Source: Burkholderiales bacterium | Lineage (GTDB): Bacteria > Pseudomonadota > Gammaproteobacteria > Burkholderiales > Burkholderiaceae_C | Direction of reading: 5' to 3' | Length of the DNA stretch: 64,000 nucleotides | NCBI GenBank assembly: GCA_016185015.1 | Contig: JACPOI010000015.1 | Coordinates: forward strand, 124,001 to 188,000 | Shown here: one piece after another, positions 20,444 to 31,459 of the stretch | Layout: every line of letters begins with the position of its first letter | Position numbering within the stretch: position 1 is the stretch's first letter | The notes under the pieces: model-generated | Database searches by the model: none | Told to the model about the DNA's origin: nothing | Seen by the model: the letters and a program-made list of their open reading frames with translations, nothing else | Program-made: the position numbers and the translations under genes

Positions 20444-21272
20444 CATAGTGCCTAAAACGAAACCTGTGAAGGGCGGCGTGCGCCCCAAGGAAGACCGTCA
20501 CTTCGTCACGGCGCTGGCGCGCGGCCTGCAGGTGCTGAGCGCCTTCCGCTCGCGTGACCGCATGCTGGGTAACCAGGAACTGGCCCGCCGCTGCGGCCTG
20601 CCCAAATCCACCATCTCGCGGCTGACCTACACCCTCACGCGCGAGGGTTACCTCGAACCGGCGACGGACGGCCAGGGGGCCAGCGGCTACCGCCTGGGCA
20701 GCGCGGTGCTGGCGCTGGGCGGGGCCATGCTGGCGCACATGGACGTGCGCACCCTGGCACGTCCGCTGATGCAGGACCTGGCCGACAGCACGCAGGCCAT
20801 GGTTTCACTGGGTGTGCGCGACCGGCTCAGCATGATCTACGTGGAGAACTGCCGTAGCGAATCCGCACTGACGCTGAGCCTGGATGTCGGCTCGCGCCTG
20901 CCGCTGGGCAACAGCGCCATGGGCCGTGCCTACCTGGCGGCCTGCAGTCCGGTGGAGCGCGACGACCTGTTCGAGCGCCTGCGGCAGCAGGAGGAGCGGG
21001 CCTGGCCGCGGCTGCGCCGTGGCATCGAGCAGGCCGCAGCCGACTACCTGGAGCACGGCTGCTGCGTCTCGTTTGGCGAGTGGCAGAAGGAAGTCAACGC
21101 GATCGCGGTGCCGTTGCGGCTGGAGGGCGGCCCGCTGATGGTGGTCAGCTGCGGCGGCCCCGGTGTCAATCTCTCGCCGGCCTTCCTGATGGACAAGGCG
21201 CGGCCCAGGCTGCTGACGCTGGTGCGCAAGCTGCAGGCCACAGGCGGTGTGTATGGCGGTCCGGCCCGCTGA
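20436..21272 (+). CDS. IclR-family transcriptional regulator
   Basis: HFVTALARGLQVLSAFRSRDRMLGNQELARRCGLPKSTISRLTYTL; C-terminal IclR effector domain. Confidence 0.93.
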   Translation: MQNIVPKTKPVKGGVRPKEDRHFVTALARGLQVLSAFRSRDRMLGNQELARRCGLPKSTISRLTYTLTREGYLEPATDGQGASGYRLGSAVLALGGAMLAHMDVRTLARPLMQDLADSTQAMVSLGVRDRLSMIYVENCRSESALTLSLDVGSRLPLGNSAMGRAYLAACSPVERDDLFERLRQQEERAWPRLRRGIEQAAADYLEHGCCVSFGEWQKEVNAIAVPLRLEGGPLMVVSCGGPGVNLSPAFLMDKARPRLLTLVRKLQATGGVYGGPAR

Positions 21273-21286
21273 GCGGCCGGGTGGCT

Positions 21287-22075
21287 TCAGGCCGCCGGCG
21301 CGGCAGGCGGCTCTTCGGCGACAAAGCTGTCGCTGAAGGTGAACCAGATCGAGCTGAAGAACATCGCCGCCAGCAGCATGGCGGTGGGGAGCATCAGCGT
21401 GTTGGCCAGGCCGGGCTGGCCCAGGGTGATGCTGAGGACCACGACAACCATGCCCACGCCCATGAACAGGCCCATCCAGGCCAGCACGTAGAGCGAGAGC
21501 GCGCCAAAGTTGCGCGTGCAGGCCACGAAGCTGAAGAACAGGCTCTTGCCCGGCGAGACACCATGCCAGTGCACCAGGGCCGGGGCGTGCCAGAACAGCA
21601 TGGAGAAGGGCAGGTACAGGCCCATGGCCACCCACATGGCGTTCTGAAAAGCCGCCGACTGCAGCAGCTCGGGGGTGAGTTCGCCGCCCACCAGGTACAT
21701 GCGGGCAAACGCACCGCCGTCGACCAGGGCCGAGGCGCCCAGCACGACCAGGAAACCCGCGGCATAGGCGACGCCCAGCCCGGTCATGGCACGTGCCTGC
21801 AGGCGGCCGGCGCGAAAGGCGCTGATCAGGATGGAGGGCATGGGGAACCTGCCCTCGGCAGCCTCGCGCGTGGCGGCCATCAGGCCCAGGGTGGCGGCGG
21901 GCAGCAGCACCAGGGCCAGCACGCTGCCCACATAGGGGATCAGGCTGGCGACCGAGATCAGCGAGATGAACATGAAAAACAGTCCCGCCAGCGCCAGCGG
22001 CTGGCGCCAGAAGGTGCGCAGGCCGGCGCGGACCCAGGTCAGGCCGGTGCGGGCGGGGACGATGTTGAGTTTCAT
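21287..22075 (-). CDS. BPSS1780-type multi-pass membrane protein
   Basis: MKLNIVPARTGLTWVRAGLRTFWRQPLALAGLFFMFISLISVASLIPYVG. Confidence 0.75.
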   Translation of the reverse strand: MKLNIVPARTGLTWVRAGLRTFWRQPLALAGLFFMFISLISVASLIPYVGSVLALVLLPAATLGLMAATREAAEGRFPMPSILISAFRAGRLQARAMTGLGVAYAAGFLVVLGASALVDGGAFARMYLVGGELTPELLQSAAFQNAMWVAMGLYLPFSMLFWHAPALVHWHGVSPGKSLFFSFVACTRNFGALSLYVLAWMGLFMGVGMVVVVLSITLGQPGLANTLMLPTAMLLAAMFFSSIWFTFSDSFVAEEPPAAPAA

Positions 22076-23061
22076 GCGGGTGTTGCTTCGAGGAGTTCGG
22101 CCACGTGCAGTGGGTGCAGCACCCGCTGGCACAGCACGCGTTCGAAGTGGGTCGGGTCGTGTGGCTGCAGCATGCTGGCTTCGCGCGGCAGGTGGAAGTC
22201 CCACAGGCGCGAAATCCAGAAGCGCAGGGCGCCGGCGCGCAGCATGGCCGGCAGCAGCTGGCGCTCGGCGGCGGTGAGCGGGCGCACGGCAGCGTAGGCC
22301 TGCACGAAGGCGGCGCTGCGCTCCCGGTCGGTCTCGCCGGTGGCGAGGTTGATGCACCAGTCGTTCAGGCAGACGGCCAGGTCGAACAGCCAGGTGTCGA
22401 TGCCGGCGAAATAGAAGTCGAAGAAACCGCTGAGTTCGGGCGCATCGGCCGGGCCGTCGAACATGACGTTGTCGCGGAACAGGTCGGCGTGGATGGCGCC
22501 GCGCGGCAGGGCGATGTAGGCGGACGAGGCAGCCACGTGGTTCTGGTAGGCCAGCTCGCCGCGCAGCAGGGTGGCCTGCTCGGCGTCGATGTGCGGCAGC
22601 ACCAGGGGCACGGTCTCGTTCCACCAGGGCAGGCCGCGCAGATTGGGTTGGCGGCGCGCGTAGTCACGCCCGGCCAGGTGCATCTGCGCCAGCATGGCGC
22701 CCACGGCGGCGCAGTGCGCCGGTGTGGGGCTGAGTTCGCTCTTGCCGCGCAGGCGGTTGACCACGGCGGCGGGTTTGTCCTTGAGCCTGTGCAGGATGTC
22801 GCCGTCGCGGTTGGCGGCCGGGTCGGGCACCGGGATGCCCTGCAGCGCCAGGTGCTTCATGAGGTGCAGGTAGAAGGGCAGCTGCTCGAAGGACAGGCGC
22901 TCGAACAGGGTCAGCACGTAGGCGCCCTGGTCGGTGGTGGCGAAGTAGTTGGTGTTCTCGATGCCGCCCTGGATGCCGCGCAGTTCCTGCAGCTGGCCCA
23001 GGTTGAGGTCTTGCAGCAGGGTGCTGGCCTCGTCGAAAGAGACTTCGGTAAAGACAGCCAT
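22072..23061 (-). CDS. thrB: Homoserine kinase (ThrB2-like)
   Basis: MAVFTEVSFDEASTLLQDLNLGQLQELRGIQGGIENTNYFATTDQGAYVLTLFE; HADLFRDNVMFDG. Confidence 0.92.
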   Translation of the reverse strand: MAVFTEVSFDEASTLLQDLNLGQLQELRGIQGGIENTNYFATTDQGAYVLTLFERLSFEQLPFYLHLMKHLALQGIPVPDPAANRDGDILHRLKDKPAAVVNRLRGKSELSPTPAHCAAVGAMLAQMHLAGRDYARRQPNLRGLPWWNETVPLVLPHIDAEQATLLRGELAYQNHVAASSAYIALPRGAIHADLFRDNVMFDGPADAPELSGFFDFYFAGIDTWLFDLAVCLNDWCINLATGETDRERSAAFVQAYAAVRPLTAAERQLLPAMLRAGALRFWISRLWDFHLPREASMLQPHDPTHFERVLCQRVLHPLHVAELLEATPA

Positions 23062-23065
23062 CGGA

Positions 23066-23401
23066 TCAATATTTGAGGATGTTCCAACCGCCAGTACCGC
23101 TGCGTTCGCGGTCGGTGCTGGCGGGGTTGCGGTTGTTGCTTTCGGGAGGAACCTGGTAGGCCGGGGCATCGCCCTTGGGGCTCACGGTGATGCTCTTGCT
23201 CTCGCCACCCACACGCAGTTCGTCGATACGCGAGCCCGCGTCTTCGTGGCGGATGCGTTCGATCTTCTGCTCGGTCCCGCTGGCCGGGGGCGGTGCGACG
23301 TCACGCGGCAGTGCCGCCGGTGTCTGCGCCAGGGCGGCAGCGGCGGCCAGGCAGGCGAGGGCCGGCAGGGGGCGCAGGAGACGGGGGAGGAGCGCGGACA
23401 T
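23066..23401 (-). CDS. Small exported hypothetical protein (DUF2782-like)
   Basis: Signal peptide; IRHEDAGSRIDELRVGGESKSITVSPKGDAPAYQVPP; between polA and thrB. Confidence 0.65.
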   Translation of the reverse strand: MSALLPRLLRPLPALACLAAAAALAQTPAALPRDVAPPPASGTEQKIERIRHEDAGSRIDELRVGGESKSITVSPKGDAPAYQVPPESNNRNPASTDRERSGTGGWNILKY

Positions 23402-23475
23402 TCTGCAATTGTAGAGGGCGCCGCTGCTGGCCCCGGGCACAGGCACAATCAGCACCTGCCCTACGGACCCTGCTC

Positions 23476-26259
23476 ATGAGCGACAAGAAAACCCTGCTGC
23501 TGGTCGACGGTTCCAGCTACCTGTACCGCGCCTTCCACGCCATGCCGGACCTGCGCGCCGTGCCGGGGGACCCGACCAGCCCGCCCACCGGCGCCATCCG
23601 CGGCATGATCAATATGCTGCAGAGCCTGCGCAAGGAAGTGCCCGCTGACTACGCGGTCTGCGTCTTCGACGCCAAGGGCCCGACCTTCCGCGACGCGATC
23701 TATCCCGAGTACAAGGCCCAGCGTTCGCCCATGCCCGACGACCTGCGTGCGCAGATCGAGCCCATCCACGAGGTGGTGCGCCTCATGGGCTGGAAGGTGT
23801 TGGACGTGCCCGGCGTGGAAGCCGACGACGTGATCGGCACCCTGGCCGTGGCCGGCGCCAGCCATGAGGTGGAAGTCATCATCAGCAGCGGTGACAAGGA
23901 CCTGGCCCAGCTGGTCACGCCGCACATCACCATCGTCGACACCATGAATGGCAAGCGCCGCGACATGGCCGGGGTGGAGGCCGAGTTCGGCGTGCCGCCC
24001 AGGCTCATGGTCGATTTCCAGACCCTGGTGGGCGACGTGATTGACAACGTGCCGGGTGTGGCCAAGGTCGGCCCCAAGACCGCTGCCAAGTGGCTGCAGG
24101 AATACGGCTCGCTGGACAACATCGTGGCCAACGTCGACGCCATCAAGGGCGCGACCGGCGAAAACCTCAAGAAGGCGCTGGACTGGCTGCCCACCGGCCG
24201 CCAGCTGCTGACCATCAAGACCGACTGCGACCTCAACGGCTGGGTGCCCGGTCTGCCGGCGCTGGACGCCGTGCGCGTGGGGGAGCCCGACACCGCGGCG
24301 CTCAAGGACTTCTACGAGAAATACGGCTTCAAGGGCCTGGCGCGCGCCATCGGTGGCGAGGTGCCGCCCGCACCGGCGGCCAAGCCCAAGGCCGCCGACG
24401 CCAGCAACCCCGGCTTGTTCGACGAACCGGCCGCACCGGTGGCCCCGCGCGTGAGCCAGCTCAAGTACGACACCATCCTCGACTGGGACGCTTTCGAGCG
24501 CTGGCTGCAGAAGGTGCAGGCCGCCGAACTGGTGGCCGTGGACACCGAGACCACTTCGCTGGACGAGATGGTGGCTGAGGTCGTGGGCATTTCCTTCAGC
24601 GTGGTGCCGGGCGAGGCGGCTTACATCCCGCTCACGCACGACTACCCCGATGCGCCCGCGCAGCTGCCGCGCGACGAGGTGCTGGCCAGGCTCAAACCCT
24701 GGCTGGAAAACCCGGCGCACAAGAAGCTGGGCCAGCACGTCAAGTACGACCGCCATGTCTTGGCCAACCATGGCATCGAGGTGCAGGGCTACGCGCACGA
24801 CACCATGCTGCAGAGTTATGTGCTCGAAGTGCACAAGCCGCATGGCCTGGCCAGCCTGGCCGAGCGCCACCTGGGGCGCAGCGGCATCAATTACGAAGAT
24901 CTCTGCGGCAAGGGCGCCAAGCAGATTCCCTTCAGCCAGGTCGCCATCGACAAGGCGGCTGAATACTCCTGCGAAGACTCGGACCAGACCCTGGACGTGC
25001 ACCGTGTGCTGTGGCCGCTGCTGCAGGCCGACGAGAAGCTGATGTTCATCTACGAACTGGAGATGGCCAGTTCCGAAACGCTGTACCGCATCGAACGCAA
25101 CGGCGTGCTGATCGACGCGCCCACCCTGGCCAACCAGAGCCATCAATTGGGCCAGCGCATCCTGCAGCTGGAACAGGAAGCGTACGAACTGGCCGGGCAG
25201 CCCTTCAACCTCGGCAGCCCGAAGCAGATCGGCGAGATCTTCTTCACCAAGCTGGGTCTGCCCATCGTGAAGAAGACCGCCACCGGCGCGCCGAGCACCG
25301 ACGAGGAAGTGCTGGAGAAGCTGGCCGAGGACTTCCCCCTGCCGGCCAAGATCCTGGAGCACCGCGGCCTGTCCAAGCTCAAGGGCACCTACACTGACAA
25401 GCTGGCGCAACTGGCGCACCCGCGCACCGGCCGGGTGCACACGCATTACGCGCAGGCCGTGGCGGTGACGGGGCGCCTGTCCAGCAACGACCCGAACCTG
25501 CAGAACATCCCCATCCGCACGCCCGAAGGCCGGCGCGTGCGCGAGGCCTTTGTGGCCCCGGCGGGTTGTGTGATTGCGAGTGCCGACTACTCGCAGATCG
25601 AGTTGCGCATCATGGCCCACATCAGCGGTGACGCCGCCCTGCTGCTGGCCTTCCACGACGGCATGGACGTGCACCGCGCTACCGCCTCCGAGGTCTTCGG
25701 TGTGCCGACCAGCCAGGTCAGCAGCGAGCAGCGCCGTTACGCCAAGGTCATCAACTTCGGCCTGATCTACGGCATGAGCGCCTACGGCCTGGCCAAGAGC
25801 TTAGGGATAGACAACACCGCGGCCAAGAACTACATCGAGCGTTATTTCGACCGCTACCCCGGCGTGAAGCGCTACATGGACGAGACGCGTCAGCAGGCCA
25901 AGGCCCGCGGTTATGTGGAGACGGTCTTCGGCCGCCGCCTCTACCTGCCCGAGATCAACTCACCCAACGGCCCGCGTCGCAGCGGCGCCGAACGCGCCGC
26001 CATCAACGCGCCCATGCAGGGGACGGCGGCCGACCTGATCAAGCTCAGCATGAACAAGGTGCAGGAGGTGCTGGACGCCGAAGGCCGCAAGACCAAGATG
26101 ATCATGCAGGTGCACGACGAACTGGTGTTCGAAGTGCCCGAAGATGAAGTCACCTGGCTGCGCCACGAGATCCCGAAGATCATGGCCGGCGTGGCCCAGC
26201 TCAAGGTGCCGCTGCTGGCCGAGGTGGGGGTGGGGCCGAACTGGGACAAGGCGCACTGA
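23476..26259 (+). CDS. polA: DNA polymerase I
   Basis: N-terminal 5'-3' exonuclease (LLLVDGSSYLYRAFHAMPDLR), 3'-5' exonuclease and family A polymerase motifs (SADYSQIELRIMAHIS, MQVHDELVFEV). Confidence 0.97.
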   Translation: MSDKKTLLLVDGSSYLYRAFHAMPDLRAVPGDPTSPPTGAIRGMINMLQSLRKEVPADYAVCVFDAKGPTFRDAIYPEYKAQRSPMPDDLRAQIEPIHEVVRLMGWKVLDVPGVEADDVIGTLAVAGASHEVEVIISSGDKDLAQLVTPHITIVDTMNGKRRDMAGVEAEFGVPPRLMVDFQTLVGDVIDNVPGVAKVGPKTAAKWLQEYGSLDNIVANVDAIKGATGENLKKALDWLPTGRQLLTIKTDCDLNGWVPGLPALDAVRVGEPDTAALKDFYEKYGFKGLARAIGGEVPPAPAAKPKAADASNPGLFDEPAAPVAPRVSQLKYDTILDWDAFERWLQKVQAAELVAVDTETTSLDEMVAEVVGISFSVVPGEAAYIPLTHDYPDAPAQLPRDEVLARLKPWLENPAHKKLGQHVKYDRHVLANHGIEVQGYAHDTMLQSYVLEVHKPHGLASLAERHLGRSGINYEDLCGKGAKQIPFSQVAIDKAAEYSCEDSDQTLDVHRVLWPLLQADEKLMFIYELEMASSETLYRIERNGVLIDAPTLANQSHQLGQRILQLEQEAYELAGQPFNLGSPKQIGEIFFTKLGLPIVKKTATGAPSTDEEVLEKLAEDFPLPAKILEHRGLSKLKGTYTDKLAQLAHPRTGRVHTHYAQAVAVTGRLSSNDPNLQNIPIRTPEGRRVREAFVAPAGCVIASADYSQIELRIMAHISGDAALLLAFHDGMDVHRATASEVFGVPTSQVSSEQRRYAKVINFGLIYGMSAYGLAKSLGIDNTAAKNYIERYFDRYPGVKRYMDETRQQAKARGYVETVFGRRLYLPEINSPNGPRRSGAERAAINAPMQGTAADLIKLSMNKVQEVLDAEGRKTKMIMQVHDELVFEVPEDEVTWLRHEIPKIMAGVAQLKVPLLAEVGVGPNWDKAH

Positions 26260-26319
26260 GACCTACCTTGGAACCAGGCATCGCGCCCGGCGCGTCTGCG
26301 CTGCCGGGCGGAGCAGTCC

Positions 26320-27300
26320 TCACTCCTCGATCTGGAGCTTGGTCTCCTTGACCAGGCGCTTCCATTTGTCGACCTCGGCCACGAGGAAGTCGCGGAACTG
26401 CTGGGGTGACATGGGCGTCGGTTCGGCGGCCACTTCGCTCAGGCGTTGCTTGATGTCCGGGTGCGCCAGGGCCTCGTTGAGCGCCTGGTTCAGCTTGCTC
26501 ACGATGGCTTCGGGCGTCCTGGCGGGCGCGCACAGGCCCCACCACTGGATGGCGCTGAAGCCGGGGAAACCGAGCTCGGCAATGGTCGGCACGTCGGGGA
26601 GCATCGGGTCACGCTTGGGCGAGGCCACGGCCAGCGCGCGCAGCTTGCCCCCGCGGATCTGCGGCAGGGCCGCCGTCAGGCTGGGGAACATGGCGTCCAC
26701 CTGGCCGCCCAGCAGGTCCTGCATGGCCGGCGCTGCGCCCTTGTAGGGGATGTGGACCAGGTCCACCTTGGCCTGGTTCTCCAGGTACTCCATGATCAGG
26801 TGCGTGGCCGAGCCGCTGCCCGCCGAGGAGAAGTTGAGTTTGCCCGGGTTGGCGCGGGCCATGGCCAGGAAGTCCTGGAAATGCTTCGCGGGGTTCTTGC
26901 TGCCCACGACCAGCACGTTCGAGGTCAGGCCCATCATGCCTACGGGGGCGAAATCGGCGATCGGGTCGTAGCGGATCTTCAGCACCGCCGGGTTGGTGCT
27001 GTGCGTGGCCACAAAACACTGCATGAGGGTGTAGCCATCGGGCGTAGCGCGCGCCACTTCCATGGCGGCGATGGTGCCCGAGCCCCCGGCCTTGTTCTCG
27101 ATGACGAAGGGCTGGCCCAGGCTCTGCCCCATCTTCTCGGCCACCAGGCGCGCCACCATGTCGGCGCCGCCGCCTGCGGCCACGGGCACGATGATGCGCA
27201 CCGGCTTGCTCGGGAACGCGGTGTCCGCCCAGGCGGCGCCGGCGACGGACAGCAGGAGCAGCAGCTTGAGGAGAAACGAGGCGGGCGCGAGGTGTGTCAT
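26320..27300 (-). CDS. Tripartite tricarboxylate transporter substrate-binding protein (Bug family)
   Basis: FPSKPVRIIVPVAAGGGADMVARLVAEKMGQSLGQPFVIENKAGGSGTIA. Confidence 0.92.
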   Translation of the reverse strand: MTHLAPASFLLKLLLLLSVAGAAWADTAFPSKPVRIIVPVAAGGGADMVARLVAEKMGQSLGQPFVIENKAGGSGTIAAMEVARATPDGYTLMQCFVATHSTNPAVLKIRYDPIADFAPVGMMGLTSNVLVVGSKNPAKHFQDFLAMARANPGKLNFSSAGSGSATHLIMEYLENQAKVDLVHIPYKGAAPAMQDLLGGQVDAMFPSLTAALPQIRGGKLRALAVASPKRDPMLPDVPTIAELGFPGFSAIQWWGLCAPARTPEAIVSKLNQALNEALAHPDIKQRLSEVAAEPTPMSPQQFRDFLVAEVDKWKRLVKETKLQIEE

Positions 27301-27505
27301 GGGCAGGTAGAGCAAGGAGAGAGGCAACATCCTAGAACGCTTGCCTTGTCCCTCCCCTATGTGTAAACCCTTGCTGCCGGTCCCCTCGGGGCGTGTCCAG
27401 CGCGGCCCTAAGCGCCGATAAGGGGCCGGTTTCGCCAGCTGTACGGTTGTCGGGGGCCGCCGTTTGGCGGGACAATACTGGCATCCCTTCCCATTCCTGA
27501 CACCC

Positions 27506-28195
27506 ATGGCGGCTCGTTTGACATCTGGCATCCGGTCTGCGCGTTGTGTACGCGCGGTGCTGGCCTGCCTGTGTCTGACGGCCTCGGCGGTGTGGGCGGC
27601 CGGCGAAGCCGCGCCGGGCACCCCGCCCCAGGACCTGCCCAAGCCCAGCCCCAAGGTCTACCGCTACCTGTCGGGCGGCGGCACCACCTCGTTCTCCGAC
27701 CGGCCGCCGGCGCACGACCGCTACGTCGTCATGCACTATGGCTGCTACGCCTGCAACCCCAAGTCCACGGTCGACTGGAAGGTGACACGGCTCTACCACG
27801 ATGCCTATGCCAGCGAGATCGAGCAGGCCGCGCGCCTGTACAACGTCGATCCTGCCCTGGTGCGGGCCGTGATCCATGCGGAGTCGGGGTTCAACCTGCA
27901 TGCGCGCTCGCCCAAGGGGGCGATCGGCCTGATGCAGCTGATGCCGGCCACGGCACGGCAGCTGGGCGTGACCGACCCGCGCCATCCGCGCGAGAACATC
28001 CGTGGCGGTGCGCGCTACCTGGCCGAGATGCTGGTCCGCTTCCGCAACGACGTGAGCCTGGCCACGGCCGCCTACAACGCCGGCCCGCAGGCCGTGCAGA
28101 AGTACGCGGGCATACCGCCGTACACCGAGACCCAGGTCTATGTGCAGCGCGTGCGCATCCTGCACCAGCGCTACAAGGCCAGCCCGCTGGGTTGA
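27506..28195 (+). CDS. Lytic transglycosylase (SLT domain)
   Basis: VDPALVRAVIHAESGFNLHARSPKGAIGLMQLMPATARQLGV...NIRGGARYLAEML...AAYNAGP. Confidence 0.93.
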   Translation: MAARLTSGIRSARCVRAVLACLCLTASAVWAAGEAAPGTPPQDLPKPSPKVYRYLSGGGTTSFSDRPPAHDRYVVMHYGCYACNPKSTVDWKVTRLYHDAYASEIEQAARLYNVDPALVRAVIHAESGFNLHARSPKGAIGLMQLMPATARQLGVTDPRHPRENIRGGARYLAEMLVRFRNDVSLATAAYNAGPQAVQKYAGIPPYTETQVYVQRVRILHQRYKASPLG

Positions 28196-28252
28196 GGCGC
28201 TGGCGAATCACCCCGGTCAGCACGGTCATCGGTCCTCGCCGAGAATAGGCGC

Positions 28253-29269
<1,017 letters not shown>

Positions 29270-29297
29270 TCCGCGGTCTGTACGACAATACGTCCCC

Positions 29298-29546
29298 ATG
29301 AACGACACCACGCAACGCCCCGAACTCCCCGACCACCTCTCCATCGATCCGCGCAGCCCGCACTACGTGGCGGCCGTCTTCGAACACGACGTGGGCATCA
29401 CTTTCAACGGCAAGGAACGCATGGACGTGGAGGAATACTGCGTCAGCGAAGGCTGGATCAAGGTGCCTGCCGGCAAGACGCTGGACCGCAAGGGCAATCC
29501 GCTGATGATCAAGCTCAAGGGCAAGGTCGAGGCCTTTTACCGCTGA
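29298..29546 (+). CDS. DUF3297-family small protein
   Basis: LPDHLSIDPRSPHYVAAVFEHDVGITFNGKERMDVEEYCVSEGWIKVPAGKTLDRKGNPLMIKLKGKVEAFYR. Confidence 0.8.
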   Translation: MNDTTQRPELPDHLSIDPRSPHYVAAVFEHDVGITFNGKERMDVEEYCVSEGWIKVPAGKTLDRKGNPLMIKLKGKVEAFYR

Positions 29547-29649
29547 CCGCAAGCTGACCAGTTTCGACGCCCGCACCTGTTATCGTTGCGCTGCACATTC
29601 CACTGCATGAATGTGTCGTTTACGTCGTCGAACATTAGGAAAATTGAAG

Positions 29650-29892
29650 ATGAACAAGTTGCTCGCTGCCCTCGTCGCCGGCCTGTTTGCCGCAGGTGCT
29701 TATGCTCAGGCCCCCGCTCCCGCCGTCGCTCCGGCCCCGGCGGTTGCGCCTGCGCCCGCTGTGGCCCCGGCCAAGAACGACACCAAGCCTGAAGCCCGGG
29801 CCGACAAGAAGAAAAAGGCCAAGGCCAGCAAATCCAGCAAGGCCAAGAAGTCCAAGAAGAAAGCAGCGATGAAGGACGAAGCCGCCAAGTAA
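29650..29892 (+). CDS. Small secreted Ala/Pro-repeat, Lys-rich protein
   Basis: Signal peptide MNKLLAALVAGLFAAGAYAQ, PAPAVA tandem repeats, then a Lys-rich tail; terminator follows. Confidence 0.7.
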   Translation: MNKLLAALVAGLFAAGAYAQAPAPAVAPAPAVAPAPAVAPAKNDTKPEARADKKKKAKASKSSKAKKSKKKAAMKDEAAK

Positions 29893-29911
29893 AGGCCGCT
29901 GTCTTTCACCG

Positions 29912-29937
29912 AAAAGCCCGCCTCGGCGGGCTTTTTT
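29912..29937 (+). terminator. Intrinsic terminator
   Basis: AAAAGCCCGCCTCGGCGGGCTTTTTT stem-loop plus T-run after the small Lys-rich gene. Confidence 0.9.
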
Positions 29938-29960
29938 CATGGCGCTGCCGAGGGCGCGCT

Positions 29961-31352
29961 TCAGTCCGCGCCGACCAGCCGGGCCTTCACGCTCTTGCCC
30001 TTGACCTTGCCCGCATTGAGCCGTGCCACGGCCTCGCTGGCAATGCTGCGCTCCACGGCCACGAAAGTGCAGAACTCGGTGACGTGGATCTTGCCGATCT
30101 GCTCGCGCGTGTAGCCGGCCTCGCCGGTCAGCGCGCCCAGCACGTCGCCGGGGCGGATCTTTTCCTTGCGCCCGCCCAGGATCTGCAGCGTCGTCATCGG
30201 CGGCAGGAGTGGCTCTTTGCTCGCGGGTTTCAGTTCGTCGAGCTTGTGCCAGACGGATTCCTGCGTCTGGTACTGCTCGATGCGGCCGACGGCACCCATC
30301 TCGTCCATGCTGGCCAGGCTCAGGGCCAGGCCGGATTCACCGGCGCGGCCGGTGCGGCCGATGCGGTGCACGTGCACCTCGGGGTCGGGCGAGATGTCCA
30401 CATTGATCACGGCTTCCAGTTGCGTGATGTCCAGCCCGCGCGAGGCCACGTCGGTGGCCACCAGCACTGAACAGCTGCGGTTGGCAAACTGGGCCAGCAC
30501 CTGGTCGCGTTCGCGCTGCTCCAGTTCGCCGTAGAGTGCCAGCGCGCTGATGCCCTGGGCCTGCAGCAGCGTCACCAGTTCCTTGCAGCGTTGTTTGGTG
30601 TTGCAAAACGCCAGTGTGCTGACCGGGCGGAAGTGCAGCAGCAGCTGCGCCACGGCCTGCAGGCGGTTGGCGCGGGTGACCTCGTAGAAACGCTGCTCGA
30701 TTTTCGGCGCGCTCTGTTTCGTCTCCACCTTCACCTGCTGCGGATCGCGCAGGAACTGGGTGGCGATCTTGGCGATGCCTTCGGGGTAGGTGGCCGAGAA
30801 CAGCAGGGTCTGGCGCTCCTTCGGGCATTGTTTGGCCACGGTGGCGATGTCGTCGAAGAAGCCCATGTCCAGCATGCGGTCGGCCTCGTCCAGTACCAGG
30901 GTGTTGAGGGCGGCCAGGTCCAGGGTGCCACGCTGCAGGTGGTCCATGATGCGCCCCGGCGTGCCCACCACGATGTGGGCACCGTGCTCCAGGCTGGCGC
31001 TCTGCATGCGCAGCGGGACGCCGCCGCACAGGGTGACGATCTTGATGTTGTCCTGCGCGCGCGCCAGGCGGCGCAGCTCCACCGTCACCTGGTCGGCCAG
31101 CTCGCGCGTGGGGCACAGCACCAGGGACTGCACGGCAAAACGGCGCGGGTTCAGGTTGCTCAGCAGCACCAGGGCGAAGGCGGCGGTCTTGCCGCTGCCG
31201 GTCTGGGCCTGGGCGATCAGGTCCTTGCCCAGCAGCGCGATGGGCAGGCTGGCGGCCTGGATCGGGGTCATCGCGCTGTAACCCAGCTGCTGGAGGTTCT
31301 CCAGCATGGCGGGGCTCAGGGGCAGGGTGCTGAAGGCGGTGGGTGAGGACAT
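29961..31352 (-). CDS. dbpA: ATP-dependent RNA helicase DbpA (DEAD-box)
   Basis: AQTGSGKTAAFAL, DEADRMLDMGF, HRIGRTGRAG; C-terminal DbpA RNA-binding domain (ILGGRKEKIRPGDVLGALTGEAG). Confidence 0.93.
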   Translation of the reverse strand: MSSPTAFSTLPLSPAMLENLQQLGYSAMTPIQAASLPIALLGKDLIAQAQTGSGKTAAFALVLLSNLNPRRFAVQSLVLCPTRELADQVTVELRRLARAQDNIKIVTLCGGVPLRMQSASLEHGAHIVVGTPGRIMDHLQRGTLDLAALNTLVLDEADRMLDMGFFDDIATVAKQCPKERQTLLFSATYPEGIAKIATQFLRDPQQVKVETKQSAPKIEQRFYEVTRANRLQAVAQLLLHFRPVSTLAFCNTKQRCKELVTLLQAQGISALALYGELEQRERDQVLAQFANRSCSVLVATDVASRGLDITQLEAVINVDISPDPEVHVHRIGRTGRAGESGLALSLASMDEMGAVGRIEQYQTQESVWHKLDELKPASKEPLLPPMTTLQILGGRKEKIRPGDVLGALTGEAGYTREQIGKIHVTEFCTFVAVERSIASEAVARLNAGKVKGKSVKARLVGAD

Positions 31353-31459
31353 GCCCGATTATCGGGCTTCGCAGCGTGGGGGATTGCGTGGGGCCCGTGC
31401 AATGAATCGGGAGCCCCCCTAGACTACGGCCTTCCGAAAACCGATACGAGGAACCTCCG

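Noticed and set aside
23461-25674. 737 aa minus-strand ORF opposite polA
   Set aside because: Antisense artefact of high GC3 coding; composition is not protein-like.
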